DNA from: Phymatolithon calcareum
Taxonomy: Eukaryota > Rhodophyta > Florideophyceae > Hapalidiales
DNA: 64,000 nucleotides
Reading direction: 5' to 3'
Assembly: GCA_977006965.1 (NCBI GenBank)
Contig: OZ345354.1
Span: 3,348,001-3,412,000, forward strand
Under the pieces are notes generated by a model that made no database searches, had not been told where the DNA came from, and saw nothing but the letters and a program-made list of their open reading frames with translations. The translations under genes and the position numbers were made by a program. This document shows positions 31,316-41,389 of this stretch, in pieces. Every line of letters begins with the position of its first letter. Within the stretch, counting starts at the first letter, position 1.

Positions 31316-32449
31316 CCCCCGCAACGTTTCAATCAGACGACATTATCCTTCAAGCATTTTCCACGGAGGGACTACACGCTCCTTGAAATTGCTTCAGAAG
31401 GAGCATCCACCAACGGAATGATGTGGAACACCAAGCCGGGGAAACGCTGTATCGTCTTTCCTGAAGAACAAGACGTAGACCGCACATTGACACTCGCAAA
31501 CAGTGAGATTGAAACCATAAGCGAGACGACATACTTAGGAGTTTCTTTTTCGTCTCATGGCGTGACGGAAACATCTACAATCTCAAGATTTGACGCCAAC
31601 CATAGGCGTATAACCCTGGCAAACATCGGCCTCCACGATTGCGGACACTCGCATTCCACCTTCGTACGACTCTACAAGGCACTCGTGCGACCGATCGTGG
31701 AATATTATTCCCAATCATCGAGGTAAGAGGTCGAATTCACCAAGCACAGCTCTCTCTCGAAGGAAACCTTCCTGAAGACTGTTTGCTTCTTGGCGCCAGA
31801 ATATGCAAGCAAGATTCAGGGGCATCTGTTGAATTGAATCAGCTCAGCGACAGATTCAATCGGCACTCAGAAACAGCGAAGAAAATACGCCTTAGGCCCT
31901 TCCAAAGGCCAAGGAAGCCTGACTAGAGTCAACGAGTCCAACAACGTGCTCCATAAAGCTCTCCTATGCAATACGACGGATGCGTTCACAAGACATGCTG
32001 AACCTGAAGCTAAAGTAAGAAAAACGATCCTGCAAATGGCAAGAGAGGAGTGGAAATGTTGCCTGTCGGCATTACCGCTTTACACTGAATGCAGGTACCC
32101 TCTACATCCCATGCGAAATGTTCCTCCTCCTGTGCACCCGATGTCTGTTCTCTCGCTTTCAATACCCCCAGATATAGAAGAACGAGTATGCGGTATTCTG
32201 ATCTCTTCTTCTGAAGAAGAGATCAGAATACCGCATACTCGATCGCGAGCTAAAAGGAATACCAATCCTCATGCCTAAACAAACCATCTTAGACCAAGAA
32301 AAAACCTGGCTGCAAAGCGCAGTCGACGTAGGCAAGAAAATCTGCCGTTAGAACACGAAGTAGAAATGAAGGCAAAAGGACTTCGCGCTCTGATAAGCCT
32401 CTCAGGTGCTAAATAGACAATGAGAGCTTTAAGTAAACCCACATCCATT
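31316..32449 (+). mobile_element. 5'-truncated LINE inserted in repeat B
   Basis: The frame from 31420 reads GMMWNTKPGKRC, ETISETTYLGVSFSSHGV and KALVRPIVEY. This is the segment just C-terminal to the reverse-transcriptase FADD box in LINEs; compare GMTWNTKK at 33705. After a frameshift it continues to about 31926, then 31946-32278. The last block is RLEHEVEMKAKGLRALISL, then a stop. The 3' end is AATGAGAGCTTTAAGTAAAC. Flanks AATTCGGATGC (left) and AATTCGAACGC (right) look like a decayed target-site duplication of about 11-12 bp. A 59-nt palindrome interrupts the ORF. Confidence 0.75.
32183..32241. repeat. Perfect inverted repeat, arms 29 bp, 1-nt spacer
   Basis: Bases 32183-32211 and 32213-32241 are exact complements around T at 32212. 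It sits within the decayed LINE ORF. Confidence 0.97.
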
Positions 32450-32718
32450 CATCCGAATTCGAACGCATCGCTGGAGGACATCTTCGATTTTGAATGCACA
32501 ATGCACTGCAGCGCTTTCTATTTAAGCGGCAACTGGCACTTCCCTAGGAATACACCAACTGAAATTGTCAACGATATGGCAAATATCAATTTGCAGGTCG
32601 CAGTTTGTGGCCAGCGCCCACGTACAACGCCCGCGCTCCTGAGGCATACATGCAAACAGCAAGTTTTACAAGACATGTAATCCTATGCTGTTCTGGTTAG
32701 ATTGTTTCGTGACGTCCA
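32450..32718. repeat. Dispersed repeat B, right part of interrupted copy
   Basis: It aligns with 22355-22625 (for example AATCCTATGCTGTTCTGGTT in both). It resumes right after the LINE fragment. Confidence 0.75.
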
Positions 32719-32937
32719 TGCGTCGGAGGTGTAAGCAATACAACAAAAAAGAATCAATCTGGCTTTTTTATCTTCTTTCGCAAACAAGAGCATCTGCATT
32801 CGACGGTGGAAAACATATGTCTGATATGGTGCACTACTAGCCCCAGAGGTGTCTCTTGAAAAGAAGAACACCATTTATAGACACATGCTTCCCGCGAACA
32901 CATGGCTGGAAGGTGATTTTTTGCGTGCCCGCAGGAC

Positions 32938-33785
32938 ATGATGGAAGAGATCAGGGAAGCCCTAGCAGACGCACCTTTCAAGAAAACGGCCGGACTCGAT
33001 GAAGTGAAAGCAGAGATGCTCAAGATCAACGTGGACCTCAACTCAGAGATCATATTCGAATTGTGGTCAGCATCTGGCAGACTAGGCGACATCCCATGTT
33101 TGTGGCGAAGGTCAGTGCTCGTGGAAATCCACAAGGAAGGGAATACAGAATATCCGAGAAACTGCAGGCCAATATCACTCTTGAGTCAGATAAGGAAGGT
33201 TGTACAATCACCTCTCAATACCCTACTTAGAAGACAATACTCAAACCATGAGTATCAACTCGGATTTCAGAAAGGCGAGAGCACGGAATCAGCCATACTG
33301 CGAGCAACGGAGCTGCAGCGGAAAGAGCATAGGTGCATCGCAGTCCTCGACCTCAAAGCAGCATATGACACTGTACCTAGGAAACTACTGCAGGAACGGA
33401 TGCAAATTGTCCTATCTAAGGCCATCAGCGACATTTGTGAGGCATTCTTACTACGCTCCGGGGTTTGCACAGCGGGAGACAGTAATTGGTTCATAGTTGA
33501 CAGAGGCGTCCCGCAAACGTCACCGCTCAGCCCAAGTCTGTATATCATATTTACGGACGAGTTCGCGGAGCGCATAAGCGCTGTTCCGAGCAAGGTAGCA
33601 GACGTCTCTGCAGTTCTATTTGCAGACGACGTGATCCTGTTGGCGAAAACCCTGCATGCGCTGCAGCACCTGCTCGATAATTCAACGAAATTGGCCGAAG
33701 AGAGAGGAATGACCTGGAACACCAAAAAAGGCGAGAGCGAGATGCTGGAGTCGACTGAGGCAAGGAACCACAAATTCCGGGTAGC
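32938..33785 (+). mobile_element. LINE reverse transcriptase domain fragment
   Basis: The frame, open to 33927, contains the ordered RT blocks of a non-LTR retrotransposon. They are AGLDEVKAEMLK, NCRPISLLSQIRKVV, YQLGFQKGESTESAIL, motif A AVLDLKAAYDTVPRKLL, motif B RGVPQTSPLSPSLYIIF and motif C VLFADDVILLA with the catalytic Asp pair. It stops being LINE-like after GMTWNTKKGESEML, and from about 33785 becomes repeat R1 DNA, so the C-terminus is lost. No upstream endonuclease was found. Sequence just upstream (32880-32937) may be its degraded linker. Confidence 0.9.
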
Positions 33786-34440
33786 GCACAAGACCCCTTT
33801 CGCAGGTTCCTCGACTCGGCATGTCGCTAAACTTGCCCAAGGAGCTCCAGCGCAGACAAGACTGGGGATTTTAGTAACCCTCCCGCGTGGATCGCCGCGC
33901 GGCACGACAGACTCGGGAAGTCGCTAAACTTGCCCGTGGCGCCTCGGCGCAGAGACGATTAGGGACGTCGCAAACTCCCCCGCGCGGATCGACGGACAGG
34001 CGAGCGAAAGTAAGTCCCAAAGAGATGCACGGCAAGGACGACCCGGGATGTCACTGAACTGGCCGAAGGCGCTCCAGCGCTGCGAAGATTGGGGACGTCA
34101 GTAACTCCCCCGCGTGGATCGCCGCGCGGCACGACGGACCCGGGAAGCCGTTAAACTCGCCCATGGCGCCTCGGCACAGAAACGACTCGGGACCTCGCAA
34201 ACTCCCATGTGCGTACCGTCGCTCGTCCTGAGACGGTATACACTGCGTGGTTATAGAAGCGATATGATTTTCCCCCTCGAGATCTCTTCTGTGAGACCAG
34301 AGGTAGGTTTCGGAGTTTTGCTGACTGTGCCATTTTTAGCGAAATGAAGCTTTTGGGTTCCGATTGAGTCCTAGTGTCTCGCCAGAAGTGTTGCCCCAAG
34401 CGTCAGCAGATGCATTGGTAACACTATAATAAAAATTTCA
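33786..34440 (+). repeat. Dispersed repeat R1 with internal degenerate tandem units, copy 2
   Basis: Units beginning GTCGCTAAAC-like start near 33823, 33920, 34052 and 34147 (spacing 95-132 bp). They contain GGCGCCTCGGCRCAGAAACGA and GGATCGCCGCGCGGCACGAC. The last unit runs into DMIFPLEISSVRPEVGFGVL and ends AACACTATAATAAAAATTTC followed by CTT-type microsatellite. The minus copy at 40885-41270 ends the same way. Confidence 0.75.
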
Positions 34441-34467
34441 TCTTCTTCTTCATCTTTCGCAGCCTGC

Positions 34468-34514
34468 GATGAAAGTTTAGGTACCTGCGAATCGCAGGTA
34501 CCTAAAATTTCATC
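34468..34514. repeat. Inverted repeat, arms 23 bp, one mismatch, 1-nt spacer
   Basis: Bases 34468-34490 pair with 34492-34514. The core contains two GGTACC sites. Confidence 0.92.
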
Positions 34515-34854
34515 CCTCGGGATATCTCTAGGGCCAACCGGAATTACGGCCATATGCACAATCAGGCGCACATAATAACCCAAAGCAGCGGCACACCAAC
34601 TGAAGCCACTTGGGGTATTCATTCGAGTGATAAACATTCTGAACGCCATACGTATCTATACGTCGTTGATCCAACCAACGTGGGAATACGGTATCCATCT
34701 CACACCGTGGACCCCAGAAGTACAAGAAGCTATCAGAGAAGTTGAAAAAACTTTCTTCTACTAAGTTTGAGGTGATACGGCAAGTGGAAGGATCGATCGG
34801 CTCCGGCTTCTGTGTAGGATAAAACCACCAGAACAAAGGAGAGATACATTAGCG

Positions 34855-35495
34855 TTGAGGATGCTGCGACGAGGAAAGGCAAGGAAGTTGTCTATCCTAT
34901 CGAAACCAAGGGAAGAGCGAAACTTCAAAGAATTGGAGTGGGCAAGTTGGGATATTGCCGCGATGCTGCAACAAGAACAGTTCGCGGCCCCCTTCAAACA
35001 TATACAGGAAGGGAAATCCCAGGCCAACTTCGACGAATACTGCTCGCGAAAGAAAGCACGAGGCTCGAAGCAAGCAGAAAGAGAAAAATCTGTACGACAA
35101 ACCGGAAGATATTCCGGCCATCCTCACATGTGCGAAGGTGCGACATCGACAACTGGCAATAAAATACGCAAGCGGCAGATTCCCTCAAGTGACCACGACG
35201 CTAATATCGCATACATTCGGAACGGCAGCAGAGCGCCAACTGGAGAACATACGCAAGAACCTTACAACATATGAACTGGACTCTGGAGAAATGTTAAGAA
35301 CGGAAAAGGCATTAGACTCCATACTGCTCGACAGTATCACCATAATTGGCACTATGGAAAACAAATAGTCCCTGTATTAAGGACCAGGGGATATACTAGA
35401 ATGAGCAAGTTATGAAAAGCTGCTCCCATACAGTGTTCGGAGTGTTAATGAGGGCTTTCAAATAAACAACTAAATAGTTGTTAAAAAAGGTGCTT
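34855..35495 (+). mobile_element. LINE 3' fragment with conserved C-terminal domain
   Basis: Two frames joined by a shift encode LEWASWDIAAMLQQEQF, then RHRQLAIKYASGRFPQ, RKNLTTYELDSGEM and IIGTMENK, then a stop. The 3' UTR ends TTAATGAGGGCTTTCAAATAAAC and an A-run. The domain matches 35.7-36.1 kb and 43.4-43.7 kb. It is 5'-truncated. Confidence 0.8.
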
Positions 35496-35689
35496 TAGCA
35501 CGACATGTGAGTTCCGCTATCAGGGGACACTGGAAAGCCCTAAGGACCGTCGCACGCTATTTATAAGCCACACTCCACGTCGGCATTTCCAAAGAACATC
35601 CCCTGTCATCTGCGCAGTCGAATGCTGATTTCCCCGGTTGCTCTGATGAACGACAAGAGACTTACAGCAATGTCATTTAATTCCAATCG

Positions 35690-36360
35690 AGGAAAGAGAT
35701 GTGGGTGAACTACAATGGGTTAGTCGAGACATATCGGCAATGCTACAGTACGATCTATTCGAGACGGCACTTGACTGTCCTCAAACAGGGAGTTTCAACA
35801 AAATCGTTGAGGACCTTGCTCTTCAAAGACGAAGGAGACGTCTCGGAGTCCAACAGAAAGAGAAAAATTCCCTACGATCTGCCCGGGTCCAATCCGGCGA
35901 TTATCAGACTCCCGAAAACACGGCACCGCCAATTAGCGGTAAAGTGGGCATTCGGTCGGTTTCCCCGAATGAGCACATCACTTCTCACAGACTAGTTCGG
36001 TGGTACTGCACCAATCCTCATGAGCAACCTGGAAGAATACCTCGGAAGATATCAACTGACCAAAGAGGATATTGATATCACTGAAAAAGCTCTAGACAAG
36101 CTACTCTTCTTCACTATCGTCTTTTACGGCGACATGGAATAGACAAGGCGCCAATTGAGGAAGTCTGATCAGTGGACCCCAAGCTTTTCCCTCCGCCCTT
36201 TTACGGGAGAGGGTTTTTGCAGCTAGGGCTACGACGTTAACCCGGGTTACAAGTATATGAATATATGATCGAAGCTACAACGTAGCTGCTGAAACGCATC
36301 TCCCTTGCAGTCTCATGAGTGTTACTGAGGGCGTTTAATAAATTCCAAATTCAAAAAAAA
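35690..36360 (+). mobile_element. LINE 3' fragment with conserved C-terminal domain
   Basis: Pieces read GELQWVSRDISAMLQYDLF, RHRQLAVKWAFGRFPRM, LEEYLGRYQLTKEDIDITEK and FFTIVFYGDME, then a stop. The 3' end is GTTACTGAGGGCGTTTAATAA with eight A. The last 100 bp match 9124-9222. One frame change lies near 35990. Confidence 0.8.
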
Positions 36361-36399
36361 TGTCATTTAATTCGCGGGATCACCAGTCTCTTCGACATC

Positions 36400-36785
36400 G
36401 CGGCGTATTAAAACGGTCGTGATGAGCACATTCGAAGCTAAACATGTAGCTGCGAGTCAGACTGCGACTCAAATCAAATGGCAACGTCAGCAATTACAGG
36501 AGCTGGGAATACCGTAAAGAGAAACCTACACATATGAAAATGGACAGCAGCATAGAGAAAGCGCTAGTCAATGCAACCGCATCTACAAAGAAATCCAAGT
36601 ATATAGATGTGCGTTTTCATCACTTCGAAGATATGGCAAGAAGCAAGACTGTTCGCACTATACACACACCTCCGAGTGTTTTCACGGCGGACACATTGAC
36701 TAAACCTCGAACAGTAGTAACATTCCGCGAACATGCCACAGGCCTCAAGGTCTTGGCGCCTTTCCCAATAATTCCACGGCTGTAG
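36400..36785 (+). mobile_element. Ty1/copia RNase H C-terminal remnant
   Basis: The plus-strand reading is STFEAKHVAASQTATQIKW, then LQELGIP and a stop, then KKSKYIDVRFHHFEDM, TIHTPPSVFTADTLTKP. It follows the copia RNase H order (S-T-x-E-A-E-Y, then K-x-I-D-V-R-x-H, then A-D-x-x-T-K). At least one stop and a frame shift make it a relic. No LTR was found. Confidence 0.8.
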
Positions 36786-36789
36786 CTAA

Positions 36790-37153
36790 ACCATTTTGAT
36801 ATCCCTGAGGGCCTAAGCTTCTCCATTCTAATCTGTTTGCCGCGAGTTTGACTGCTGCTTGCACGTCAAGGCCCGGGACGTCGCCAAAGATTGACTCCGG
36901 GGTTGGTCGGACGCAGTGACGTCGCACTTGACGCGATATTGAGGTCCTTAGACTCGTCCGCAATTGGTCTTCCCGATATCCTGGACAACATCATGGCGCC
37001 TATGGATCTGAGATTTTTCGGAGCATTTTCAGTTAGCTTCCATGATTCGCAATCGTAGAGGAGAGAACACTGAAACAAAAATAACCCTGAAACATCTGTC
37101 AGGGATCGGGGCCAGAGGTCATTCTCCACAGTATATATATAGTCCTCTCCCAA
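36790..37153 (-). mobile_element. Second LINE type, C-terminal remnant
   Basis: The minus frame reads CSLLYDCESWKLTENAPKNL then MMLSRISGR. This matches the LLYGCETW-L-T-x(n)-L-x(n)-R-I-x-G pattern downstream of the reverse transcriptase in RTE/CR1/jockey-type LINEs. A continuing frame (36963-36745) has lost its phase. Confidence 0.6.
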
Positions 37154-37649
37154 TCACGCCCACGGAAGAAGCAATGTAAAGTTTATGCATACACTCTGCT
37201 TGACTTCGCAGGTTATTTTCTATCCCTCGCCTTTTCCACGACGTTATTCCTAATTTTTCGGATTCATCACTGGAACGCAATTTTAGATCTCCCGTCCTGC
37301 AGTATCGGGCTGACTGAAGTCGTAATTAAGCGGATTTATTGAGAAGATATCATATGTCCCATCTTGAGGAAAGTCGGCACATTCTAATCGCATTATACTA
37401 GAATCGATAGTTGTCAATTATCTTATTTAGAATTGCATAATATCACGTCAATGGCTCGCGCCACTTCATTCTCTTCGGTAGGGGTCCATGCAGGCTTCTT
37501 CAGGGTTCTGCTGAGGCTGACTGAAGTCCGAACCCACAACACTCCGAAGATGTCTATAAATCTCACTAGCCGTGCTTTGGGGTATCTGTGATCGCCGCCG
37601 CCATAGTAGCATTTGTACGCACGTCCACACCGGTAGTTGCTCCGGCATT
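37154..37649. other. No gene recognised
   Basis: An AT-rich stretch upstream of the peroxidase relic. No motif was seen. Confidence 0.45.
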
Positions 37650-38430
37650 AGAACAAAAGGCTAAGGTACTGTGTAAAATTGTCGCGGTGGCAATTATAAG
37701 GATCCGACCATGGCGGCCACGTTGCTCTCTCTCGCATTTCACGACTCCTTTACCTTCGATTTGGCCACAGGCAAGGGTGGTGCTAAACGAAGCATCCGAC
37801 TGGAGACCAGTCGCAGCGAAAATGTTCGACTGCAGCGGGCTGTGGACGTTCTTGTCCCAAATCCACCGGTCTGCGGCGGGGCGACACAGTGGTAGTCTTG
37901 GGCGCTGTAGCAATCGAGGCGGTCGGCGGACCACACTTTGAAGTGGGACGTGATAATGATGCGGAGGATGATCCGAGCGGCGCTCTACCGAGTCTGACGG
38001 GGACTTTGGACGATTTACGGAAGAGATTCATGCCCAGGGGATTTGATGACCGGGATATTGTTTCACTGTCGGATGATCATACGCTTGGTCGCGTCAGTGG
38101 CGCTGTTCCTTTCGTAGCTGAGCCGAATAAGTTTCACAATGAGTAAGTTAGCTCCACGAATCGAAGGCGCTGCTGATGGCACTGTGGCACAAGATTCTAA
38201 CTTTTTTCGTACATTGCGTAATGCGTTGAGCTACTTGAAAAACTTGACGTGGTTCCAAGATTGTCTTGAAAAGGGACTTTCAGAGAAAGCGGGTCCCCCT
38301 GCCAAGCCGAACGTCGACCTTCCGAGTGGTTTGAGTCTCTTCTTGATGACCCACCTTGGATATAGCAAAGCAATTTGCTGAAGATGAGGGCGCGCTCTTC
38401 ACGTCCTTTGCAGCTTCGTAAAAATAAGAT
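37650..38430 (+). pseudogene. Ascorbate-peroxidase-like heme peroxidase, decayed
   Basis: Pieces in correct order across three frames. At 37722-37850, LLSLAFHDSFTFDLATGKGG is the distal heme motif (normally L-x-R-L-A-W/F-H-D). The catalytic His remains but the Arg position reads Ser. AVAIEAVGGPHFEVGRDN (about 37904-37957) follows, the stretch before the proximal domain. At 38060-38100, DIVSLSDDHTLGR is the proximal His motif (normally L-S-G-A/G-H-T-x-G). FHNEYV and, near 38335, ESLLDDPPW then AEDEGALFTSFAAS match the C-terminal helices. Such enzymes reduce H2O2 with ascorbate or cytochrome c. The frame changes and the lost Arg mark it as a pseudogene. Confidence 0.75.
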
Positions 38431-38499
38431 GGTTTCCGTTGTGATTCCGACAGTTGCGTCACAGTAGTAATGATTCTTCGCCTTTTATCGTAATAATAC

Positions 38500-38742
38500 G
38501 TGGCAAAACAATGTAGCGACCTTCTGGACAGCGAACATGACAAACTCTATCACTTCGTGAAAAAGATGCAACTCCCAGTGGGTCAATCTGTTTCCTTTTG
38601 CCTAGGACTGAATATCACCAGATACCCGCAGTGGAGAAGATCAATTTTGGGTGCATACTTTGGATCCAGTGCCGTGATCGAGCTTGCTGCCCTCCAGCGC
38701 ATACTAGGGTCGATGGCGATGGACCAAGAGACCGAGTATTGA
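38500..38742 (+). CDS. Unrecognised protein fragment, 80 aa, relative of 24.3 kb
   Basis: The frame is MAKQCSDLLDSEHDKLYHFV, then LGAYFGSSAVIELAALQRIL, ending QETEY. The second block is repeated at 24309-24400. Here the protein stops earlier than in the 24 kb copy. About 80 bp later comes GAGATCTTTTAAAAGCTCTC with an A-rich tail, resembling the local LINE 3' signature. It is probably a relic of an element or gene shared by both sites. Confidence 0.35.
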   Translation: MAKQCSDLLDSEHDKLYHFVKKMQLPVGQSVSFCLGLNITRYPQWRRSILGAYFGSSAVIELAALQRILGSMAMDQETEY

Positions 38743-38880
38743 TGCGGAAGACAGGGAAAGATCTGCGAATATTGAGAAGATCTTAGGAAACTAGAGTGTG
38801 TTAGATGTTACCCCAATTGAGGTTTTGAGATCTTTTAAAAGCTCTCAAAAAATAAAACAACTTGTATTAGTTTTATCTTT

Positions 38881-39469
38881 TTCATTGCAATTTATTGCTA
38901 TAAAGCCTGACTTGGCCTAAAATTTTCTTATTGCAGTGGTTGTTGGAAACTACTTGGAGCTAACCGGAAAACTGGCTACTAATCGATAGCGTTGTTTCTT
39001 TGCACTCGTCAGCGGTGGCGAATTAAAGCGCGGCGGTACCTTAACTGTGCGAGACATTTGCGGCAATGATTGGCCTACTAGAGGGATGAATCAGCTAACA
39101 GCTGCAGTTTCTTACGACAAGACTAAGGAAGTTTTGAACTTGGAAATATCGTGATAGGTAATGCGATGTTTTGTAACGTATGATGATACTGCGACTAGAG
39201 AGCCGATCAGATCTCCTGTATTGCCAGCATTCACGCAATACACTATTAACAAGTAGTCCAGATCATCCGACCTACATTCTCCATGATGGTCTAAATCGCC
39301 CCTTCACCATGCTCATGGCTATCAAACACAGTTTATGGTCCTAGCAACCGCTTGCTTATGTAACAGATTGAGATGCTACTATGCAAGCCCTCCGTCTTTC
39401 ATTCACTAGGCACTCATTGGCGTTCTACGGTCAGCGTTTTCTACCAGGGTCTGCGATTCGCTTAGAAAC
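38881..39469. other. No gene recognised
   Basis: AT-rich intergenic DNA without repeats or ORFs that could be supported. Confidence 0.5.
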
Positions 39470-39975
39470 CACTGTGAACGTGAACGTGAATGAATATTCA
39501 CTAATATTCACTCACGAGAAATATAATGAATATTCAGAAGATTATAGTGAATGAATTGCGAATGAATAATCTCTTGTGACATACTAGTGAACTGAATGTA
39601 AATGAATATTCGCTCTGACGCATTGCAATGAACTGAATGTGAACGAAATTTGCGAACATTTGCGAATGATTCGCGAAACTTTTCGGAGAACAGGAGCTTG
39701 CATCCCATCCATTTTTCCACTCTTCTGAAACGCTCGCACACATTCGCTAACGTTCGTGAATGTTCACCGGATTCAACGACGGTGAACTGAATGTGAATGA
39801 ATATTCATGGGTACAAAAAGTACTGAACGTGAACATGAATGAAAAATTCGTGAATGTACGTTCGTGGTGGATTTACTGAATATTCGCTAACGGGGATATT
39901 GTAAACGTGAATTTGACATTCGCGAATAATTCATTCGTTTATTCACGAATTAATTCACGAACAGTTAGGCGAATC
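39470..39975. repeat. AT-rich degenerate repeat array of GTGAATGAATATTCAC-like units
   Basis: About 500 bp is built from short, partly palindromic words (TGAATATTCA, GTGAATGAA, GTTCGTGAATG) recurring every 10-40 bp in both orientations. No unit length is fixed. The flanks are ordinary sequence. Confidence 0.8.
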
Positions 39976-40884
39976 TCAGACCCTGTTTTCTACAACCGGA
40001 GTGCCAAAATTATTAGAGGTTGTTGAAGCGTATGTCTAATAGCCGTGCATCACCTTCCCTGGATTCAACATATCCAGGTTAACAAGAAACAATCATCAGT
40101 ATTATAGCAAACGTAGTCCAAATCGCCTGATCTTACACAGCCCTTAATGCATTTGTTTGGTGATTAGGTCATTCTGTCCGAAAAAGTTATAGAATGTCCA
40201 TGCAGACCATGTCAATTGTGCCGCGTGCGCTGCTCCCGGAGGTCACTGGCGGGTGTCAGAGAGATCGGGAACAGAATGAGACAGTTCGCGAGCGCAGCAA
40301 GAGAACTGTCTTCGATTTCCAGACCTTGCACTTACGTCGTATGTGTCGTCCATCATGCATTGAACTGGTAATCGTCTCATCGCTGCCAAATCTTTTGCTT
40401 TGATGCTGCTTTTCGAAGGCTTTGTTCTTCAGAGAAGCCAGTTGGACTTTACATGCCATAATTCCATGAATATGTCCACTCTCAATGCTGCATATCTGGA
40501 AATATTATGCTGATCAGTTTCGAGATGTCCTGTACTATATACCTTGTCCACTTTCAATTAGCGCAAACAAGTTTTTTCTCACTTTGTACACCCGATTTCA
40601 GATAGCGCTCTTCTCTTCCTAGAAATCAGGGAAATTCTTGGTGCATCTGCAGAAACCCTAAGAGTTAGGTGTTTGATTCTCGAGATAATGGCTAGGTTTT
40701 CATGTGATTCCCATAATTCCGACAGCAGCGCTTCCAGACACTTTAATCATGACACCAGAAAGTGCCTAACCGAGCGATGCAAGATAACTGGAAAGCCCAG
40801 TTAGAGGCGAATGTTTCGCTCAGATGCCCACCGTAGTGGTGATTTGGAATTTCTCTGGACTTGGAGTAAGCACAATCCAGAAAC
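39976..40884. other. No gene recognised
   Basis: Short frames at 40194-40459 on both strands only. Nothing supported. Confidence 0.5.
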
Positions 40885-41270
40885 AGAGTACAAGAAGAAG
40901 AAGAGGAAATTTTTATTATAGTGTTACCAATGCATCTGCTGACGCTTGTGGCAACACTTCTGGCGAGACACTAGGACTCAATCGGAACCCAAAAGCTCCA
41001 TTTCGCTAAAAGTGGCATAGTCAGCAAAACTCCAAAACCTACCTCTGGTCTCACAGAAGAGATCTCGACGGGGAAAATCATATCGCTTCTATTGCCACGC
41101 AGAGTACACCGTCTCTTGACAAGAGACGGTACGCACATGGGACTTTGCGACGTCCCGAGTCGTTTCTGCGCCGAGGCGCCATGGGCTAGTTTAGCGACTT
41201 CCCGGGTCTGTCGTGCCGCGCGGCGATCCACGCGGGAGGGTTACTGACGTCCCCAGTCTTGAGAAACAGA
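40885..41270 (-). repeat. Dispersed repeat R1, copy 3
   Basis: The minus translation RRAARQTREVAKLAHGASAQ, then KRLGTSQ, then SDMIFPVEISSVRPEVGFGV matches 34114-34345 closely, as does the tail AACACTATAATAAAAATTTCC with CTT repeats. A small hairpin (ACCGTCTCTT / AAGAGACGGT) is perfect here but not in the 34 kb copy. Confidence 0.8.
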
Positions 41271-41389
41271 GTACAAAACGATTGAAATGAACGTATCTAA
41301 GGGGAGTTATTAACGGTACGTTTCAATATGCCAATCGAATGCCAGGATCGGATGTTCTGGTTCCTACGAAAACTTAATGTCCTCTTGGT

